A stretch of DNA of 62,798 nucleotides from an uncultured Clostridium sp. (GCF_910588715.1 NZ_CAJURG010000009.1:1-62798), one strand, 5' to 3'; counted from the first letter of the stretch, positions 16,246 through 26,335 are shown. Numbers and translations: made by a program. Notes: generated from the sequence alone by a model not told the origin.

Positions 16246-18088
16246 CTTCAAAACACTTCCCATCTTTAAAGTTTATATTTATTCCACAACCTGTACAGCC
16301 TTCTAAACAATTTTTAGTAAGCTCAGCTTTTTTTGCTTTTTCATTTTCTCTTTCAAGATATTTTCTATTAACTCCAATATCTATAAAGTCCCATGGAAGA
16401 ATTTCGTCATAATCTCTTTCTCTATAAACATAGAACTCTGGATCTAAATTGCATTCTGAAATAGCTTCATTCCATATATCCATATTAAAATATTCTGACC
16501 ATCCATCAAATTTAGCACCCTTTTCAAATGCTTTTATTAAGACGTCACAAGTTCTTCTATCTCCTCTTGCAAATACAGCTTCCATAAATGAAACTTCTTG
16601 CTCATGATAGTTATAAACTATACTTCTTGATTTTATTGAATCTCTAACAGCTTTTATTCTTTCAGCAACTATTTCTGGTCTAGCCATTGGAGCCCATTGG
16701 AATGGAGTAAATGGTTTTGGAACTAAAATAGATGTACTTACTGTAATTTTTAATCCCTTATTTCTAACATCCTTTGGAATTCCAAAATAAACATCAGCCA
16801 TTTTTTCTGCTAATTCACCAATTCCAGCTGCATCTTCAGTTGTTTCATAAGGTAATCCTAATATGAAGTATAATTTAATAGTACTCCATCCTGATTCAAA
16901 GGCACTTTTAGCTGCTTCTAAAATTCTTTCTTCAGTTAACCCCTTGTTTATTATGTCTCTCATTCTTTGAGAACCAGCCTCTGGAGCAAAAGTTAATCCT
17001 GTCTTTCTAACCTTTTGAATTTCCTTAATTAAATCTACCGAAAAAGCATCAACTCTTATTGATGGAAGTGCTATTCCGACTTTATTTTGCTCATGTTCTA
17101 AAATTAAATTAGATATTAAATTTTGTATATTAGAATAATCACAAATACTTAAAGAAGATAACGATACTTCATCATATCCAGTAGCTTTAAGAGCTTTTCT
17201 AGCTTGTTCTAATAAAGTATTAGTAGTCTTTTCCCTAACTGGTCTGTATATCATACCAGCTTGACAGAATCTACACCCATTAGTACATCCTCTAGCAGTT
17301 TCTAATACAACTCTATCATGTACTATTTCAGTATAAGGAACTATCATTTCATCTGGAAATGCTACTGAATCAAAATCATTAACAATTCTCTTTTTTACTT
17401 TAGCTGGTACATCATCATATTTAGGCTTAAACTCTTTTATAGTACCATCTTCGTTATATGTAACATCATAAAGACTTGGAACATAAATTCCACCTATCTT
17501 TGAAATTTCTCTTAAAAATTCTTTCTTATTAACTTTCCCATTTGCTTTATGTTTTGCGTAAACCTCTAAAACATCATTCATCATTTCTTCACCTTCACCA
17601 ATTTCGAAGAAATCAACGATATCATATAAAGGTTCTGGATTGTATGCACAAGGACCTCCAGCCATAATTATTGGCTCATCTTCTCCTCTTTCACTTGCTC
17701 TTATTGTTATTCCTGACATATCAAGCATATTTAATATATTTGTATAACTCATTTCATATTGAAGAGTAAATCCAAGCATATCAAATTTATCTAATTCAGT
17801 TTTAGTTTCTAAAGTAAATAATTTTATGTCATTTTCTCTCATTAATGCTTCCATATCTGGCCATGGTGCAAAAACTCTTTCACAATATGTATCTTTTCTT
17901 TCATTTATAGTATGATATAAAATTCTTGTTCCTAAATGAGCCATTCCCACTTCATATACATCTGGAAAACAAAATGCAAATCTTATATTAACATCTTCTG
18001 GATTTTTTATAACTTGATTTAATTCTCCCCCTACATATCTAGATGGCTTTTCTACTTTACATAAAATATCATCAGTTATTTTATTCAT
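16229..18088 (-). CDS. TIGR03960-family radical SAM protein with B12-binding-like N-domain
   Basis: A 619-residue iron-sulfur SAM enzyme of unresolved substrate. It has a cobalamin-binding-like N-terminal domain (about 30-170), the radical SAM cluster motif in ETARGCTNGCRFCQAGMIYR (CxxxCxxC, near residue 270), GSQRMRDIINKGLTEE, and a C-terminal half ending with a CLEGCTGCGI cysteine group that may bind a second cluster. The partner DUF2344 gene overlaps its end, which implies a shared function. AAAGGAGG precedes the ATG. Confidence 0.92.
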   Translation of the reverse strand: MNKITDDILCKVEKPSRYVGGELNQVIKNPEDVNIRFAFCFPDVYEVGMAHLGTRILYHTINERKDTYCERVFAPWPDMEALMRENDIKLFTLETKTELDKFDMLGFTLQYEMSYTNILNMLDMSGITIRASERGEDEPIIMAGGPCAYNPEPLYDIVDFFEIGEGEEMMNDVLEVYAKHKANGKVNKKEFLREISKIGGIYVPSLYDVTYNEDGTIKEFKPKYDDVPAKVKKRIVNDFDSVAFPDEMIVPYTEIVHDRVVLETARGCTNGCRFCQAGMIYRPVREKTTNTLLEQARKALKATGYDEVSLSSLSICDYSNIQNLISNLILEHEQNKVGIALPSIRVDAFSVDLIKEIQKVRKTGLTFAPEAGSQRMRDIINKGLTEERILEAAKSAFESGWSTIKLYFILGLPYETTEDAAGIGELAEKMADVYFGIPKDVRNKGLKITVSTSILVPKPFTPFQWAPMARPEIVAERIKAVRDSIKSRSIVYNYHEQEVSFMEAVFARGDRRTCDVLIKAFEKGAKFDGWSEYFNMDIWNEAISECNLDPEFYVYRERDYDEILPWDFIDIGVNRKYLERENEKAKKAELTKNCLEGCTGCGININFKDGKCFEGAIRN

Positions 18089-18122
18089 AAGCTTCCTCCT
18101 TTAACTTAGTTAATAGCTATAA

Positions 18123-18168
18123 AGTTAGTGAAAAAAATTCAGCTTATGCCGAATTTTTTTCACTAACT
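18123..18168 (-). terminator. Strong intrinsic terminator after spoIVFB
   Basis: Arms 18123-18143 and 18148-18168 pair over 21 positions with one mismatch and a TTAT loop; runs of seven A and seven T lie within the stem. It separates the spoIVFB unit from the radical SAM pair on the same strand. Confidence 0.85.
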
Positions 18169-18237
18169 ATTAATTTATAACTTCTAATTACTAACTATCT
18201 AAATGCTATTCTAGCATACTACTAATAAAAAAGTAAA

Positions 18238-19101
18238 CTAATTCGAATTCTTGTTTTTTATATTAAAATATTCCTCTAATGTAATATTTCCATAAAGTTT
18301 TAACGCTTCTATAAGTTCATCTTCATACATTATGAACAAAAGTCTTAAATCATCATCTAAAACATAAAAAGAATTAAATCTATTCTTATCTATAATTGCC
18401 ATAACATTTACTAAACCCATTTTGTAATACACAGATATACTTTTATTTTCAATATAATTATTTCTTAATAGCTTATTTCTTTTTATAAATATATTTCCCA
18501 TTAATATATACATTGCTGATTTTTTTTCACTTTTAGTTATTAAACAGATTATTATTGCAGCAATAATTAAACTAATATTTATACCATCATTATACATAAA
18601 TATAATTAATGATATGGCAATTAGTCCAAATGCTATCATATAACTAATTTTAGAAATTATATCTATAACTTCTTTAAATAATATTTTTGAAGATAATATA
18701 ATCTCTAATATCCTAGAACCATCTAAAGGATACGCAGGAAGAATATTAAAAAATAATAAATTTAAATTAATGTTAATCATTTTACTTACTATATTATTAT
18801 TAGTTATTAGACTGATAAAAAAAAATATACATATAATAACTAAATTCATAAATGGTCCAGCTAAATATATTTGAATTTTTTCTTTCTTAGATAATTCCTC
18901 AATATTTATAAATTCAGCACTTGTACCATATATATGAATTTTGAAGTTATTAAATTTACAGCCATTCCTTTTAGCTACAATTATATGAGATATTTCATGA
19001 AGAAAAATACTTATAAATGCTAAAATAATTGATTCATTTAAGTTAATAAGTATAAAAAATAATATAATTTCAGCTAAAAACCCCTTTTTCCATCTATCCA
19101 T
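18238..19101 (-). CDS. spoIVFB: SpoIVFB-type site-2 (M50) intramembrane metalloprotease
   Basis: Multi-pass zinc protease; in sporulating bacteria SpoIVFB cuts pro-sigma-K in the mother cell forespore membrane. The 287-residue protein shows HEISH (HExxH) in the third hydrophobic block and the second metal site in PAYPLDGSRIL, with about six membrane segments and a soluble C-terminal region. It lies between the rodA/min cluster and the rplU group, the same neighbourhood as B. subtilis spoIVFB. A gene for a small one-helix protein precedes it. Pro-sigma-K is not in this window, so the substrate is inferred. Confidence 0.85.
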   Translation of the reverse strand: MDRWKKGFLAEIILFFILINLNESIILAFISIFLHEISHIIVAKRNGCKFNNFKIHIYGTSAEFINIEELSKKEKIQIYLAGPFMNLVIICIFFFISLITNNNIVSKMININLNLLFFNILPAYPLDGSRILEIILSSKILFKEVIDIISKISYMIAFGLIAISLIIFMYNDGINISLIIAAIIICLITKSEKKSAMYILMGNIFIKRNKLLRNNYIENKSISVYYKMGLVNVMAIIDKNRFNSFYVLDDDLRLLFIMYEDELIEALKLYGNITLEEYFNIKNKNSN

Positions 19102-19152
19102 TACACCACCCTTATAGACTCACATTATATTGCTGCCTCCTTAATTTTTATT

Positions 19153-19542
19153 TTAAAAATCAGCTTTTCCTCCATTTAAGCTTGTCTTTATGTAATTGCT
19201 TATCTTATTTAATATCTCTGAAAAATTAAGTACTTCAATTTCTTGGTTTTCAATACTATAAGTTTTATCATTCATTACTGCTTTTACATTTTTATAAGAG
19301 TTTTGTTCATTTGGAGAATACTTCAAATAAAATGCTGCCATAAACATGAATATAACAACAACCAATTGATAAATAAAAACATTAGCCATGCTTGAAAAAA
19401 AATCTTTCTTTTTATTTTTTTTCATATCACTTTCATATACAGCTTCAAATGTATTTCTTTTATAAACAGGTGAATTTTTTCCTAGATTCTTACTTTGTAA
19501 TTCTTGATAGTATTTTTTGTATTGATTACTATAACTCCTCAT
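19153..19542 (-). CDS. Small single-pass membrane protein in the spoIVFA position
   Basis: The 129-residue product has a basic, Tyr/Lys/Asn-rich cytoplasmic part, one membrane helix (about residues 53-70) and a 55-residue extracytoplasmic tail. I see no domain match. It precedes spoIVFB by 51 bases, where B. subtilis has spoIVFA, whose product also has one membrane helix but carries a degenerate M23 domain that is absent here. It could be a reduced SpoIVFA-like partner or an unrelated protein. AGGAGG supports the start. Confidence 0.7.
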   Translation of the reverse strand: MRSYSNQYKKYYQELQSKNLGKNSPVYKRNTFEAVYESDMKKNKKKDFFSSMANVFIYQLVVVIFMFMAAFYLKYSPNEQNSYKNVKAVMNDKTYSIENQEIEVLNFSEILNKISNYIKTSLNGGKADF

Positions 19543-19584
19543 TTTTTCCTCCTAAAAAATTTCTTATTAGATTATATTTTTATA

Positions 19585-19629
19585 AACAAAAAAATATGCA
19601 ATGTATTATAAATACAATACATTGCATAT
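19585..19629 (-). terminator. Intrinsic terminator of the min-rodA unit
   Basis: A perfect 14-bp stem (19594-19607 with 19616-19629) and 8-base loop, followed on the minus strand by TTTTTTTGTTTAT, lies 10 bases after the rodA stop. Confidence 0.88.
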
Positions 19630-19638
19630 TTAAATTAT

Positions 19639-20775
19639 TTAAAAATTTATCTTTTTTCTTCTCATACCTATATTAAGAACCATCCCAAGGGAAATAATAG
19701 TTGTTGCTAACGAACTTCCACCATAACTAACTAAAGGCAAGGTTATTCCTGTTATAGGCATTAAACCTATGGTCATTCCAATATTTTGCCATATTGCAAA
19801 TAAGAAATATGAAATCATTCCTGTAGTTAATATACTTCCAAACATATCTTTTGCTGTCCGTGCTATATTTATCATTCTAGATATAAGAACTCCATATAAA
19901 GATAATAAACAAATAGCTCCAAAAGTTCCCCATTGTTGGCATACTTGACTAAATATAAAATCTGTTTGTATTTCCGGTACATATTGGGATGCATATCCAC
20001 CTGTCCCATCATTAGCCAAAGAATCAAGAGTCCCAAGAAATCCTCCTGAACCAATTGCTATAAGTGATTGCCTTAAATGATATCCTGAACCTGATGTATC
20101 TGTTTCTGGATTTCTAAATGATGTTATTCTTCTTTTTTGATAATCATGTATTAATCCTGAATTCCATACTAATACAATTCCTACTATTAAAGCACCTAAT
20201 CCACCTATAATTATTCTTTTATCTAATCCACCTATAAAGAAAACACCTAAAACCATGAAAAATAATACCATTGTCATTCCCATATCTGGTTGAATTACTA
20301 TAAGTCCTGCGGGTATTATTGCATAAAAAGCTAGTACAAAGAAGTTTTTTAAATTATTTATTTCTCCATCTAAATCTTCTAACTTCTTTCCCATCATCAT
20401 AACAGTTGCAATCTTTGCTAATTCTGCTGGTTGAAATGATAGTGGTCCTAGTCTTATCCATCCTTGAGCTCCATTAATATTAGCTCCAATTATTAAAACT
20501 AAAACTAATAATGCTATTGATGTCCAATAAAATATTGGTGTAAATGCCTTGATTATAGAATAATCTATTGATAATATAAAATATAAAAATAATATTGCTG
20601 CTATAAAAAATATCGATTGTTTTATTGGGAATATCATTCCACCCACAGATGCTTTTTTAGCAAGATAAATATTTACTATTCCAAACATAGTTATTAATAT
20701 TATAGATATAAACATCAATTTATCTACTTTTTTTAAGTTTTTTAAATTCAACTTAAACTTTGATAAAGGTACCAT
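19639..20775 (-). CDS. rodA: RodA/FtsW-family SEDS peptidoglycan glycosyltransferase
   Basis: SEDS polymerase that makes glycan strands from lipid II during elongation, paired with a class B PBP. The 378 residues form about ten membrane helices. Family motifs are GAQGWIRLGPLSFQPAELAK (second periplasmic loop), QPDMGM, GGSGYHLRQS-type loop as SGSGYHLRQSLIAIGSGG, and PLVSYGGSS near the C-terminus. It lies downstream of minE, and the cluster also holds pbp2 and mreBCD, so RodA rather than FtsW or SpoVE is favoured. AAGGAGG precedes the ATG. Confidence 0.9.
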   Translation of the reverse strand: MVPLSKFKLNLKNLKKVDKLMFISIILITMFGIVNIYLAKKASVGGMIFPIKQSIFFIAAILFLYFILSIDYSIIKAFTPIFYWTSIALLVLVLIIGANINGAQGWIRLGPLSFQPAELAKIATVMMMGKKLEDLDGEINNLKNFFVLAFYAIIPAGLIVIQPDMGMTMVLFFMVLGVFFIGGLDKRIIIGGLGALIVGIVLVWNSGLIHDYQKRRITSFRNPETDTSGSGYHLRQSLIAIGSGGFLGTLDSLANDGTGGYASQYVPEIQTDFIFSQVCQQWGTFGAICLLSLYGVLISRMINIARTAKDMFGSILTTGMISYFLFAIWQNIGMTIGLMPITGITLPLVSYGGSSLATTIISLGMVLNIGMRRKKINF

Positions 20776-20893
20776 AATTTTACCTCCTTGAATTTATCCT
20801 CACTTATTATATCCTATTTCATAATTTTTCTCTATAAATAATTCTACTACTATATATAAAATTCATAAACTTTTAAGAATTATTAATTAATTT

Positions 20894-20930
20894 AATAAAA
20901 AAGAGACTGTTATTATTTTTAACAATCTCT
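20894..20930 (-). terminator. Intrinsic terminator after minE
   Basis: An 11-bp stem with one wobble (20920-20930 with 20902-20912) followed by TTTTTT on the minus strand, 7 bases after the minE stop. rodA probably has its own promoter in the gap 20776-20893. Confidence 0.82.
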
Positions 20931-20937
20931 CTATATA

Positions 20938-21207
20938 TTATCTACTTTTTATATTTTTTATTGGAATATTGGCAATTAATGCTGGTGAAGCTTCTCCCTC
21001 AATATCATCACTTCTGTTTAATGATATTTCTACATCATTAGCATCAATTTCTATATATTTAGAAATAACTTCTAGTATTTCTCCCTTTATCTTATCTAAA
21101 ATTTCAGGAGACAAATCACCTCTATCATGAATAAGTATTAACTTTAATCTGTCTTTAGCAACTTCCTTTGGTGTAGCTTTGTTAGAAAATACCCTTAATA
21201 AATCCAT
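20938..21207 (-). CDS. minE: Cell division topological specificity factor MinE
   Basis: MinE (89 residues) stimulates MinD ATPase and drives pole-to-pole MinCD dynamics. The N-terminal anti-MinCD segment and KEVAKDRLKLILIHDRGDLSPE are family features. MinE is absent from Bacillus, which uses DivIVA/MinJ, but occurs in many clostridia. It follows minD by 14 bases. Confidence 0.95.
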   Translation of the reverse strand: MDLLRVFSNKATPKEVAKDRLKLILIHDRGDLSPEILDKIKGEILEVISKYIEIDANDVEISLNRSDDIEGEASPALIANIPIKNIKSR

Positions 21208-21221
21208 ATGCCTTTATCCCC

Positions 21222-22019
21222 CTAATTTTTCTTAAAAATTCTTCTTATAGTTGAAAATAATCCAGTAGATTCTGTACCTAACTTCATTAATGGAACTTCT
21301 TCCCCAGTAAGTCTTTTAGCTATATTTCTAAACGCCTGACCAGAAGTAGATTTTTCATCTAATACTATTGGTTCTCCTTTATTAGTTGAAATAGTTATAC
21401 ACTTATCATCAGGTACAACGCCTAATAATTTAACAGATAAAGTTTCTATAATATCTGATACGTCAAGCATATCTCCCTTTTTTGTCATTTCGTAATTTAA
21501 TCTATTAACTATTATAGTATGATCTTCTAATCCTTTTGCATCTAACTTTCCTATTACTCTATCCGCATCTCTAACTGAAGTAATTTCCGGATTAACTACT
21601 ACAATTGCTTTATCAGCACCAACAACAGAATTTTCAAATCCTTGTTCAATTCCAGCTGGTGAATCAATTATAACATACTCAAATTCTTCTTTAAGTTTAT
21701 TAACTAAATCAAACATATCTTGTGCTCTTATATCATCTTTATCTTTTGTTTGAGCTGTTGGTAATAAAAAAAGATTATTGTATCTTTTATCTTTTATTAA
21801 TGCTTGTTTTAATCTACATCTATTTTCTATTACATCTATTATTGTATAAACTATTCTATTTTCTAATCCCATTAATACATCAAGGTTTCTTAAACCAGTA
21901 TCTCCATCAACTACAACAACTTTTTTTCCTAACGCCGCTAATGCAGTTCCTAAATTTGCTGTCGTCGTAGTCTTTCCTACACCACCCTTTCCTGATGTAA
22001 CAACAATCGAAATTCCCAT
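21222..22019 (-). CDS. minD: Septum-site determining ATPase MinD
   Basis: Membrane-associated ATPase that recruits MinC to block division at the poles. The 265-residue protein has the deviant Walker A GKGGVGKTTTTANLG, switch region DSPAGIEQGFENSV, and a C-terminal amphipathic membrane-targeting helix (STIRRIFKKN). It lies between minC and minE with 15 and 14 base gaps, one transcript. Confidence 0.97.
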   Translation of the reverse strand: MGISIVVTSGKGGVGKTTTTANLGTALAALGKKVVVVDGDTGLRNLDVLMGLENRIVYTIIDVIENRCRLKQALIKDKRYNNLFLLPTAQTKDKDDIRAQDMFDLVNKLKEEFEYVIIDSPAGIEQGFENSVVGADKAIVVVNPEITSVRDADRVIGKLDAKGLEDHTIIVNRLNYEMTKKGDMLDVSDIIETLSVKLLGVVPDDKCITISTNKGEPIVLDEKSTSGQAFRNIAKRLTGEEVPLMKLGTESTGLFSTIRRIFKKN

Positions 22020-22034
22020 GTAAATCCCTCCACT

Positions 22035-22682
22035 TTAGTATATATATTTATTTGGTAAATATGGTTCTACTACTATATAACCATCATTTATTTGTGCAAC
22101 TTCTGGATAAGATGGCTTTAATCCGTCATTTGGTGATACAGTCAATATATCTGAAATTTGCATTAATTCTGGTTGTAAAAAAAACGCTGCTATTATTGCT
22201 TTATCATTTCCTCCAACTCCAGCTCTAACATGTCCTTTAATTTCTCCAAGAACTATAATGTTACCACCAGCAGAAACTTCAGCTCCACTATTAATGTCAC
22301 CTATTATGATTATATTTCCAAAATAATCAATAGATTGCCCTCCCCTTATTGTTTTCTTGATAAATTTGGTTTTTCCTTCATTAATTCCGTTAAAAAATTT
22401 AACTGACTTATTTTCTTTAACTTTATTAATATCATCAAAAATACAATCCTTTATATCTATACTTTGAAATAATTCTTCTTTTAATCTAATTATTTCACTA
22501 TTATTAATACGTTTAAGATCGAATGTTATTTTTAATATAGAGTTTTTATAAAAACCTTTATTTTTTGATAAGTCAGATATTAATATTTCAAGCATATTAT
22601 CAAAACTTATAAATTTATCCATATCTATTATGATATTTACTCCGTCTTTATTTCCTTTTATTTGTATTTTTTCATCCTTCAT
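22035..22682 (-). CDS. minC: Septum-site determining protein MinC
   Basis: FtsZ assembly inhibitor that works with MinD. The 215-residue protein has a variable N-terminal FtsZ-binding domain (about 1-105) and a C-terminal beta-helix dimerisation domain with RGGQSIDYFGNIIIIGDINS and GGNIIVLGEIKGHVRAG. First gene of minCDE; its promoter should lie in the 22683-22860 gap after the pbp2 terminator, where I see only A+T-rich sequence. Confidence 0.95.
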   Translation of the reverse strand: MKDEKIQIKGNKDGVNIIIDMDKFISFDNMLEILISDLSKNKGFYKNSILKITFDLKRINNSEIIRLKEELFQSIDIKDCIFDDINKVKENKSVKFFNGINEGKTKFIKKTIRGGQSIDYFGNIIIIGDINSGAEVSAGGNIIVLGEIKGHVRAGVGGNDKAIIAAFFLQPELMQISDILTVSPNDGLKPSYPEVAQINDGYIVVEPYLPNKYIY

Positions 22683-22860
22683 TGGTTATCCTCCACCAAT
22701 TTAAAAGTCAATTTACTTTTAATTATATCATATAACTATATTTTAAAACATAACTTACTTAAAAGCATTATTATTTATATAAAATAATACTTGTTTTGCT
22801 AATATCTGCATTATTTAATTGTACTTTAACTCTTTATTTAAGTAAAGTTATATAAGCCTT

Positions 22861-22907
22861 TTTATAAAAATAAGAGAGGCTATTTTAACCTCTCTTATTT
22901 TTATAAA
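22861..22907 (-). terminator. Terminator of the maf-radC-mre-pbp2 unit
   Basis: A perfect 19-bp stem (22861-22879 with 22889-22907) and a 9-base loop with A/T-rich flanks lies after the pbp2 stop. It separates mre-pbp2 from minCDE. Confidence 0.9.
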
Positions 22908-22940
22908 ACTACTAACCTTAATAAATTTCTATATTTTAAT

Positions 22941-25847
22941 CTATTCTTCAGCCTTAGGTTCCTCACCTTGATTTGCATCTTCTGATGATTCTTGATTATT
23001 ATTTGCTGGTGCATCTAAAATATATTTTTTAAACGTTTCTGAAATTGCTCCATAATTGGGATTCATAGCTAATAATTCATCTTTAAAGAAAGCTTCATAT
23101 ATTCCTTTATGAATATATGCACTATTTGCACCTCTATTTCCATCATAAATAGTTGAAAATATTGCGATTTGAGGATTATCCATTGGTGCAAAACTTATAT
23201 AATTTGCATATGCCTTTCTTCCTTGAAAATCATATTGTTCTGATGTCCCAAAGTCGGCAGTTCCTGTTTTACCACAAACTGCAATAGGGAAATTAGCAAA
23301 TAAAGCATGGTTGGTTGAATTAGCTGGTGAAGTATTAACTCTTCTCATTCCATCTTTAATAACATTTAATATATTTGCATCAATCGGATTACTTTCTATA
23401 ACTTCAGGATTAAACTCTTGAATAATTTCTCCCGTTGGTGATGTAACTTTATCAACAATAGAAACCTTATAACGAGTTCCACCATTTGCTAATGTAGCAA
23501 CATAGTTTGCCATTTGCAGGGGTGTGAAGGCATTCATACTTTGTCCAATAGCATCTTGAACTAAGTTTATTGGAGATTTTATTTCTGATGTTTGATTTGT
23601 TATAGTAAAATATGCAATTGCATTAGCTACTGTTTTTGCTTGTGAATCTATATCTACTTTTTTATTATTTGCCGCTTCGTAATTAGCTACATTTTCTTTA
23701 TATTTATCTGATATTTTCATTATACTCTTTACAGTATCAATTATACTTTCAGCATATTCATCTTGACTAGAAATTTGTTCTTTTGTTCCAACTTTAAGTA
23801 ATGTTTCTTTTACATTATTTTTTAAACTAGTTTTTAATTCCTTTAACTCATCCGGGTCAGTGCTTACATCACTAATATCAAATGGCACAAATGTATAACC
23901 ATAGTATACACCTTCTTCAAGAGCTGGCACTAAGCTATATTTAGCATTTGAAGCTAATGTTCTTCTCCATGAAACAAAATTATATGTTTGCCCAAAGTTC
24001 TCATATATTTGTATGCCTGTAGAAGCTGCTTTTCCTTGTTCTGCTCCTAAACCAAATCTCCAAGCGTAATTTGCAATAGAGTTAAGAGCATTTATATCTG
24101 CACCATTTTTAACATATAATCTAATAGCAGTTTCATAAAAGAAATAGTTAGATGACACTTCAAGTGCTTTTCTTACATCAGTAATCCCATTTCCTATCTT
24201 TTGAAAGTTTTCTAAAACTTGATTACCTGTATACTCATTACTCCAAACTCCAACATCATTAACAGTATCATTTTCAGTTATAGCTCCATCACTTAAGCCC
24301 GCAACAGATGTTAATGGCTTAAATGTTGACCCTGGAGGTACTAAACCTTGGGTTGCATAGTTAAACATTGATCTTGGATACAAATCGTAATTATCTTCCC
24401 TAACTCCATATTCATTTATAGGGAAAAGTTCATCTAAACTTCCCTTTGCACCACTTTTTTGAATATGTTGTGTACCAAATAGTTCATAATTTGGATTGAA
24501 ATATTCATTATATTTTTCTGTACTTAATTCACTAGGAATTGCAAAATCATTAGGATCAAAATTAGGATAACTTGCCATAGCTAAAACTCTTCCAGTATTA
24601 ACCTCTATAGCTACAACAGCTCCTCTAGTTGCACTTGTTAATCCTTGCCCTTGTAGTTTAAGAATTTGATCTTTTAATCCTTCTTCAGCAGCATATTGTA
24701 TATTTTTATCAATTGTTAAATGAACATTATTTCCTGGATAAGATTCTAATTTAAATAGTTCCTCTGTTGTTCTTCCTTGAGAATTTACCTTAACAGTAGT
24801 TCCACCCTTCGTTCCCTTTAGTTGTTCCTCAAAAGATGATTCAATTCCAGATACACCAATTAAGTCCGTAGATGTATCATATCCCCTCAATTCATAACTT
24901 TCCTTTTGAGAACTACTTATTGATGATACATATCCTACAACAGATGATGCTAATCTACCATATGGATAATATCTAACTGGTTTTAAGCTAACATTTATAC
25001 CTGGTAAATCATTTAATTGTTGATATACAATAAATGCAGTATCTCTATTTATATTGCTTGCTATTGTTATATTAGAGTATCCACTAAAGCTTCCCATTTT
25101 TATAGCATCCTTTATAACAATATATCTTCTTAATTGCTGTATAGGATATACCTTTAATAAGTCATCTAATATTTCCCTTCCAGTTGAATTTTTATATTTT
25201 TTAGCCAACTCCGTTGCTTCTTCTGAAGTATAGTTTTCTGGTAATAAAAGCTTATATAAATCATATGATTTTACAAGATAATAAAAAGTATCTTCTGCAG
25301 ATATTTCCATAAGGGCATCATTAACTTCTTTTATTTCTTCATCTGTATAATCACCTTGTTTATTTTTAAACTTATCTTTTTCTATATCTTCATTTAATCC
25401 TCTATCTCTTTTAAATCTTATTTCAAGATTTCTCCTGTTAGATTCATTATCTGTTTTAAAGTCAAAATAGATATTTCCGTTATCATCAACTTTAAGAGCT
25501 AAATCATCTTGGAAAATTTCACCATTGTTTTCTAATATCTTAAATATTTTATCCATGGTTTTGTAAAATTCTTTAGTTGAATCTTCAGTTTCCATATAAG
25601 TTAAAGTATAAGTTTGCTTATTAGTTGCAATAACATTTCCTTCACTATCATATATATTTCCTCTTGGAGCTTCCTCTGAAATAAATTTAGTCGAGCTTAC
25701 ATCAGCTCTTTCTTTATAATCATCATATTTGTATACTTGAAGATATAATAACTTAACAATAATTGTTCCCATCATTATAAACATAATTATATACAAAACA
25801 GAATATCTTGAATTTTCTTTATCTTTTTTAGGTTTATTATCTATCAT
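22941..25847 (-). CDS. Class B penicillin-binding protein 2 (elongation transpeptidase)
   Basis: Cross-links peptidoglycan in the elongation complex with RodA and MreBCD. The 968-residue protein is much longer than the usual 600-700; the extra length lies in the N-terminal non-catalytic part (about 120-270) and in the transpeptidase domain. It has one N-terminal membrane helix, the PBP dimer domain, catalytic SxxK as S-T-F-K in VPPGSTFKPLTS, SxN as VSSNYFF, and KTG in CGKTGTADFG. The acidic C-terminal tail is Glu/Asn-rich. It overlaps the mreD end by 4 bases. Such long PBP2 forms are common in clostridia. Confidence 0.93.
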   Translation of the reverse strand: MIDNKPKKDKENSRYSVLYIIMFIMMGTIIVKLLYLQVYKYDDYKERADVSSTKFISEEAPRGNIYDSEGNVIATNKQTYTLTYMETEDSTKEFYKTMDKIFKILENNGEIFQDDLALKVDDNGNIYFDFKTDNESNRRNLEIRFKRDRGLNEDIEKDKFKNKQGDYTDEEIKEVNDALMEISAEDTFYYLVKSYDLYKLLLPENYTSEEATELAKKYKNSTGREILDDLLKVYPIQQLRRYIVIKDAIKMGSFSGYSNITIASNINRDTAFIVYQQLNDLPGINVSLKPVRYYPYGRLASSVVGYVSSISSSQKESYELRGYDTSTDLIGVSGIESSFEEQLKGTKGGTTVKVNSQGRTTEELFKLESYPGNNVHLTIDKNIQYAAEEGLKDQILKLQGQGLTSATRGAVVAIEVNTGRVLAMASYPNFDPNDFAIPSELSTEKYNEYFNPNYELFGTQHIQKSGAKGSLDELFPINEYGVREDNYDLYPRSMFNYATQGLVPPGSTFKPLTSVAGLSDGAITENDTVNDVGVWSNEYTGNQVLENFQKIGNGITDVRKALEVSSNYFFYETAIRLYVKNGADINALNSIANYAWRFGLGAEQGKAASTGIQIYENFGQTYNFVSWRRTLASNAKYSLVPALEEGVYYGYTFVPFDISDVSTDPDELKELKTSLKNNVKETLLKVGTKEQISSQDEYAESIIDTVKSIMKISDKYKENVANYEAANNKKVDIDSQAKTVANAIAYFTITNQTSEIKSPINLVQDAIGQSMNAFTPLQMANYVATLANGGTRYKVSIVDKVTSPTGEIIQEFNPEVIESNPIDANILNVIKDGMRRVNTSPANSTNHALFANFPIAVCGKTGTADFGTSEQYDFQGRKAYANYISFAPMDNPQIAIFSTIYDGNRGANSAYIHKGIYEAFFKDELLAMNPNYGAISETFKKYILDAPANNNQESSEDANQGEEPKAEE

Positions 25848-26335
25848 TTAAACCTCCATGTATTTCTGTCTAAATATTTATCTAAAGTTTTTAATATTAA
25901 AGTATAGAAAAGCATCATACAAATAGCATTTAATACACATGAAATTAATGCTATAGATATATTTATTTTTTGCGAAAACAACTTAAATATAATTACTACA
26001 CCTAAAACTTTTAATATTGAAATACCAAGAGAAGTCAATACTACTACTAGTCTATTTTCTTTAAATATACTTTCTCCTATTTTTGCACATAAAAAACATA
26101 AAAGCATATTTAAAAATAGATTTACCCCAAATCCTGAAAAGAAAAATATATCTTGCAAAAAACCAGTAATTATTCCTATAAATACAGCCTCTTCTTCACC
26201 AACTATAATTGAATAAGCTATAGCAAATACAAATAATAAACTTGGAAAAGCTCCATTTATTGAGTAATATGGCAATAATGTATTATCTATTATTAATAAA
26301 ATTAATGAAATAATTATTAAATATACTCTCTTCAT
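25844..26335 (-). CDS. mreD: Rod shape-determining protein MreD
   Basis: Small integral membrane protein of the elongasome, 163 residues with five hydrophobic segments. Sequence conservation of MreD is low; the assignment rests on size, topology, IIVGEEEAVFIGIITGFLQDIFF and position between mreC and pbp2. The start is the ATG at 26333-26335 with GGGAG; an upstream in-frame start overlaps mreC. Confidence 0.9.
   Translation of the reverse strand: MKRVYLIIISLILLIIDNTLLPYYSINGAFPSLLFVFAIAYSIIVGEEEAVFIGIITGFLQDIFFFSGFGVNLFLNMLLCFLCAKIGESIFKENRLVVVLTSLGISILKVLGVVIIFKLFSQKINISIALISCVLNAICMMLFYTLILKTLDKYLDRNTWRFK

Noticed and set aside
22683..22860. Possible regulatory RNA upstream of minC
   Set aside because: Only weak A+T stems (for example ACTTTA/TAAAGT); no conserved block or terminator that would support a riboswitch or leader.
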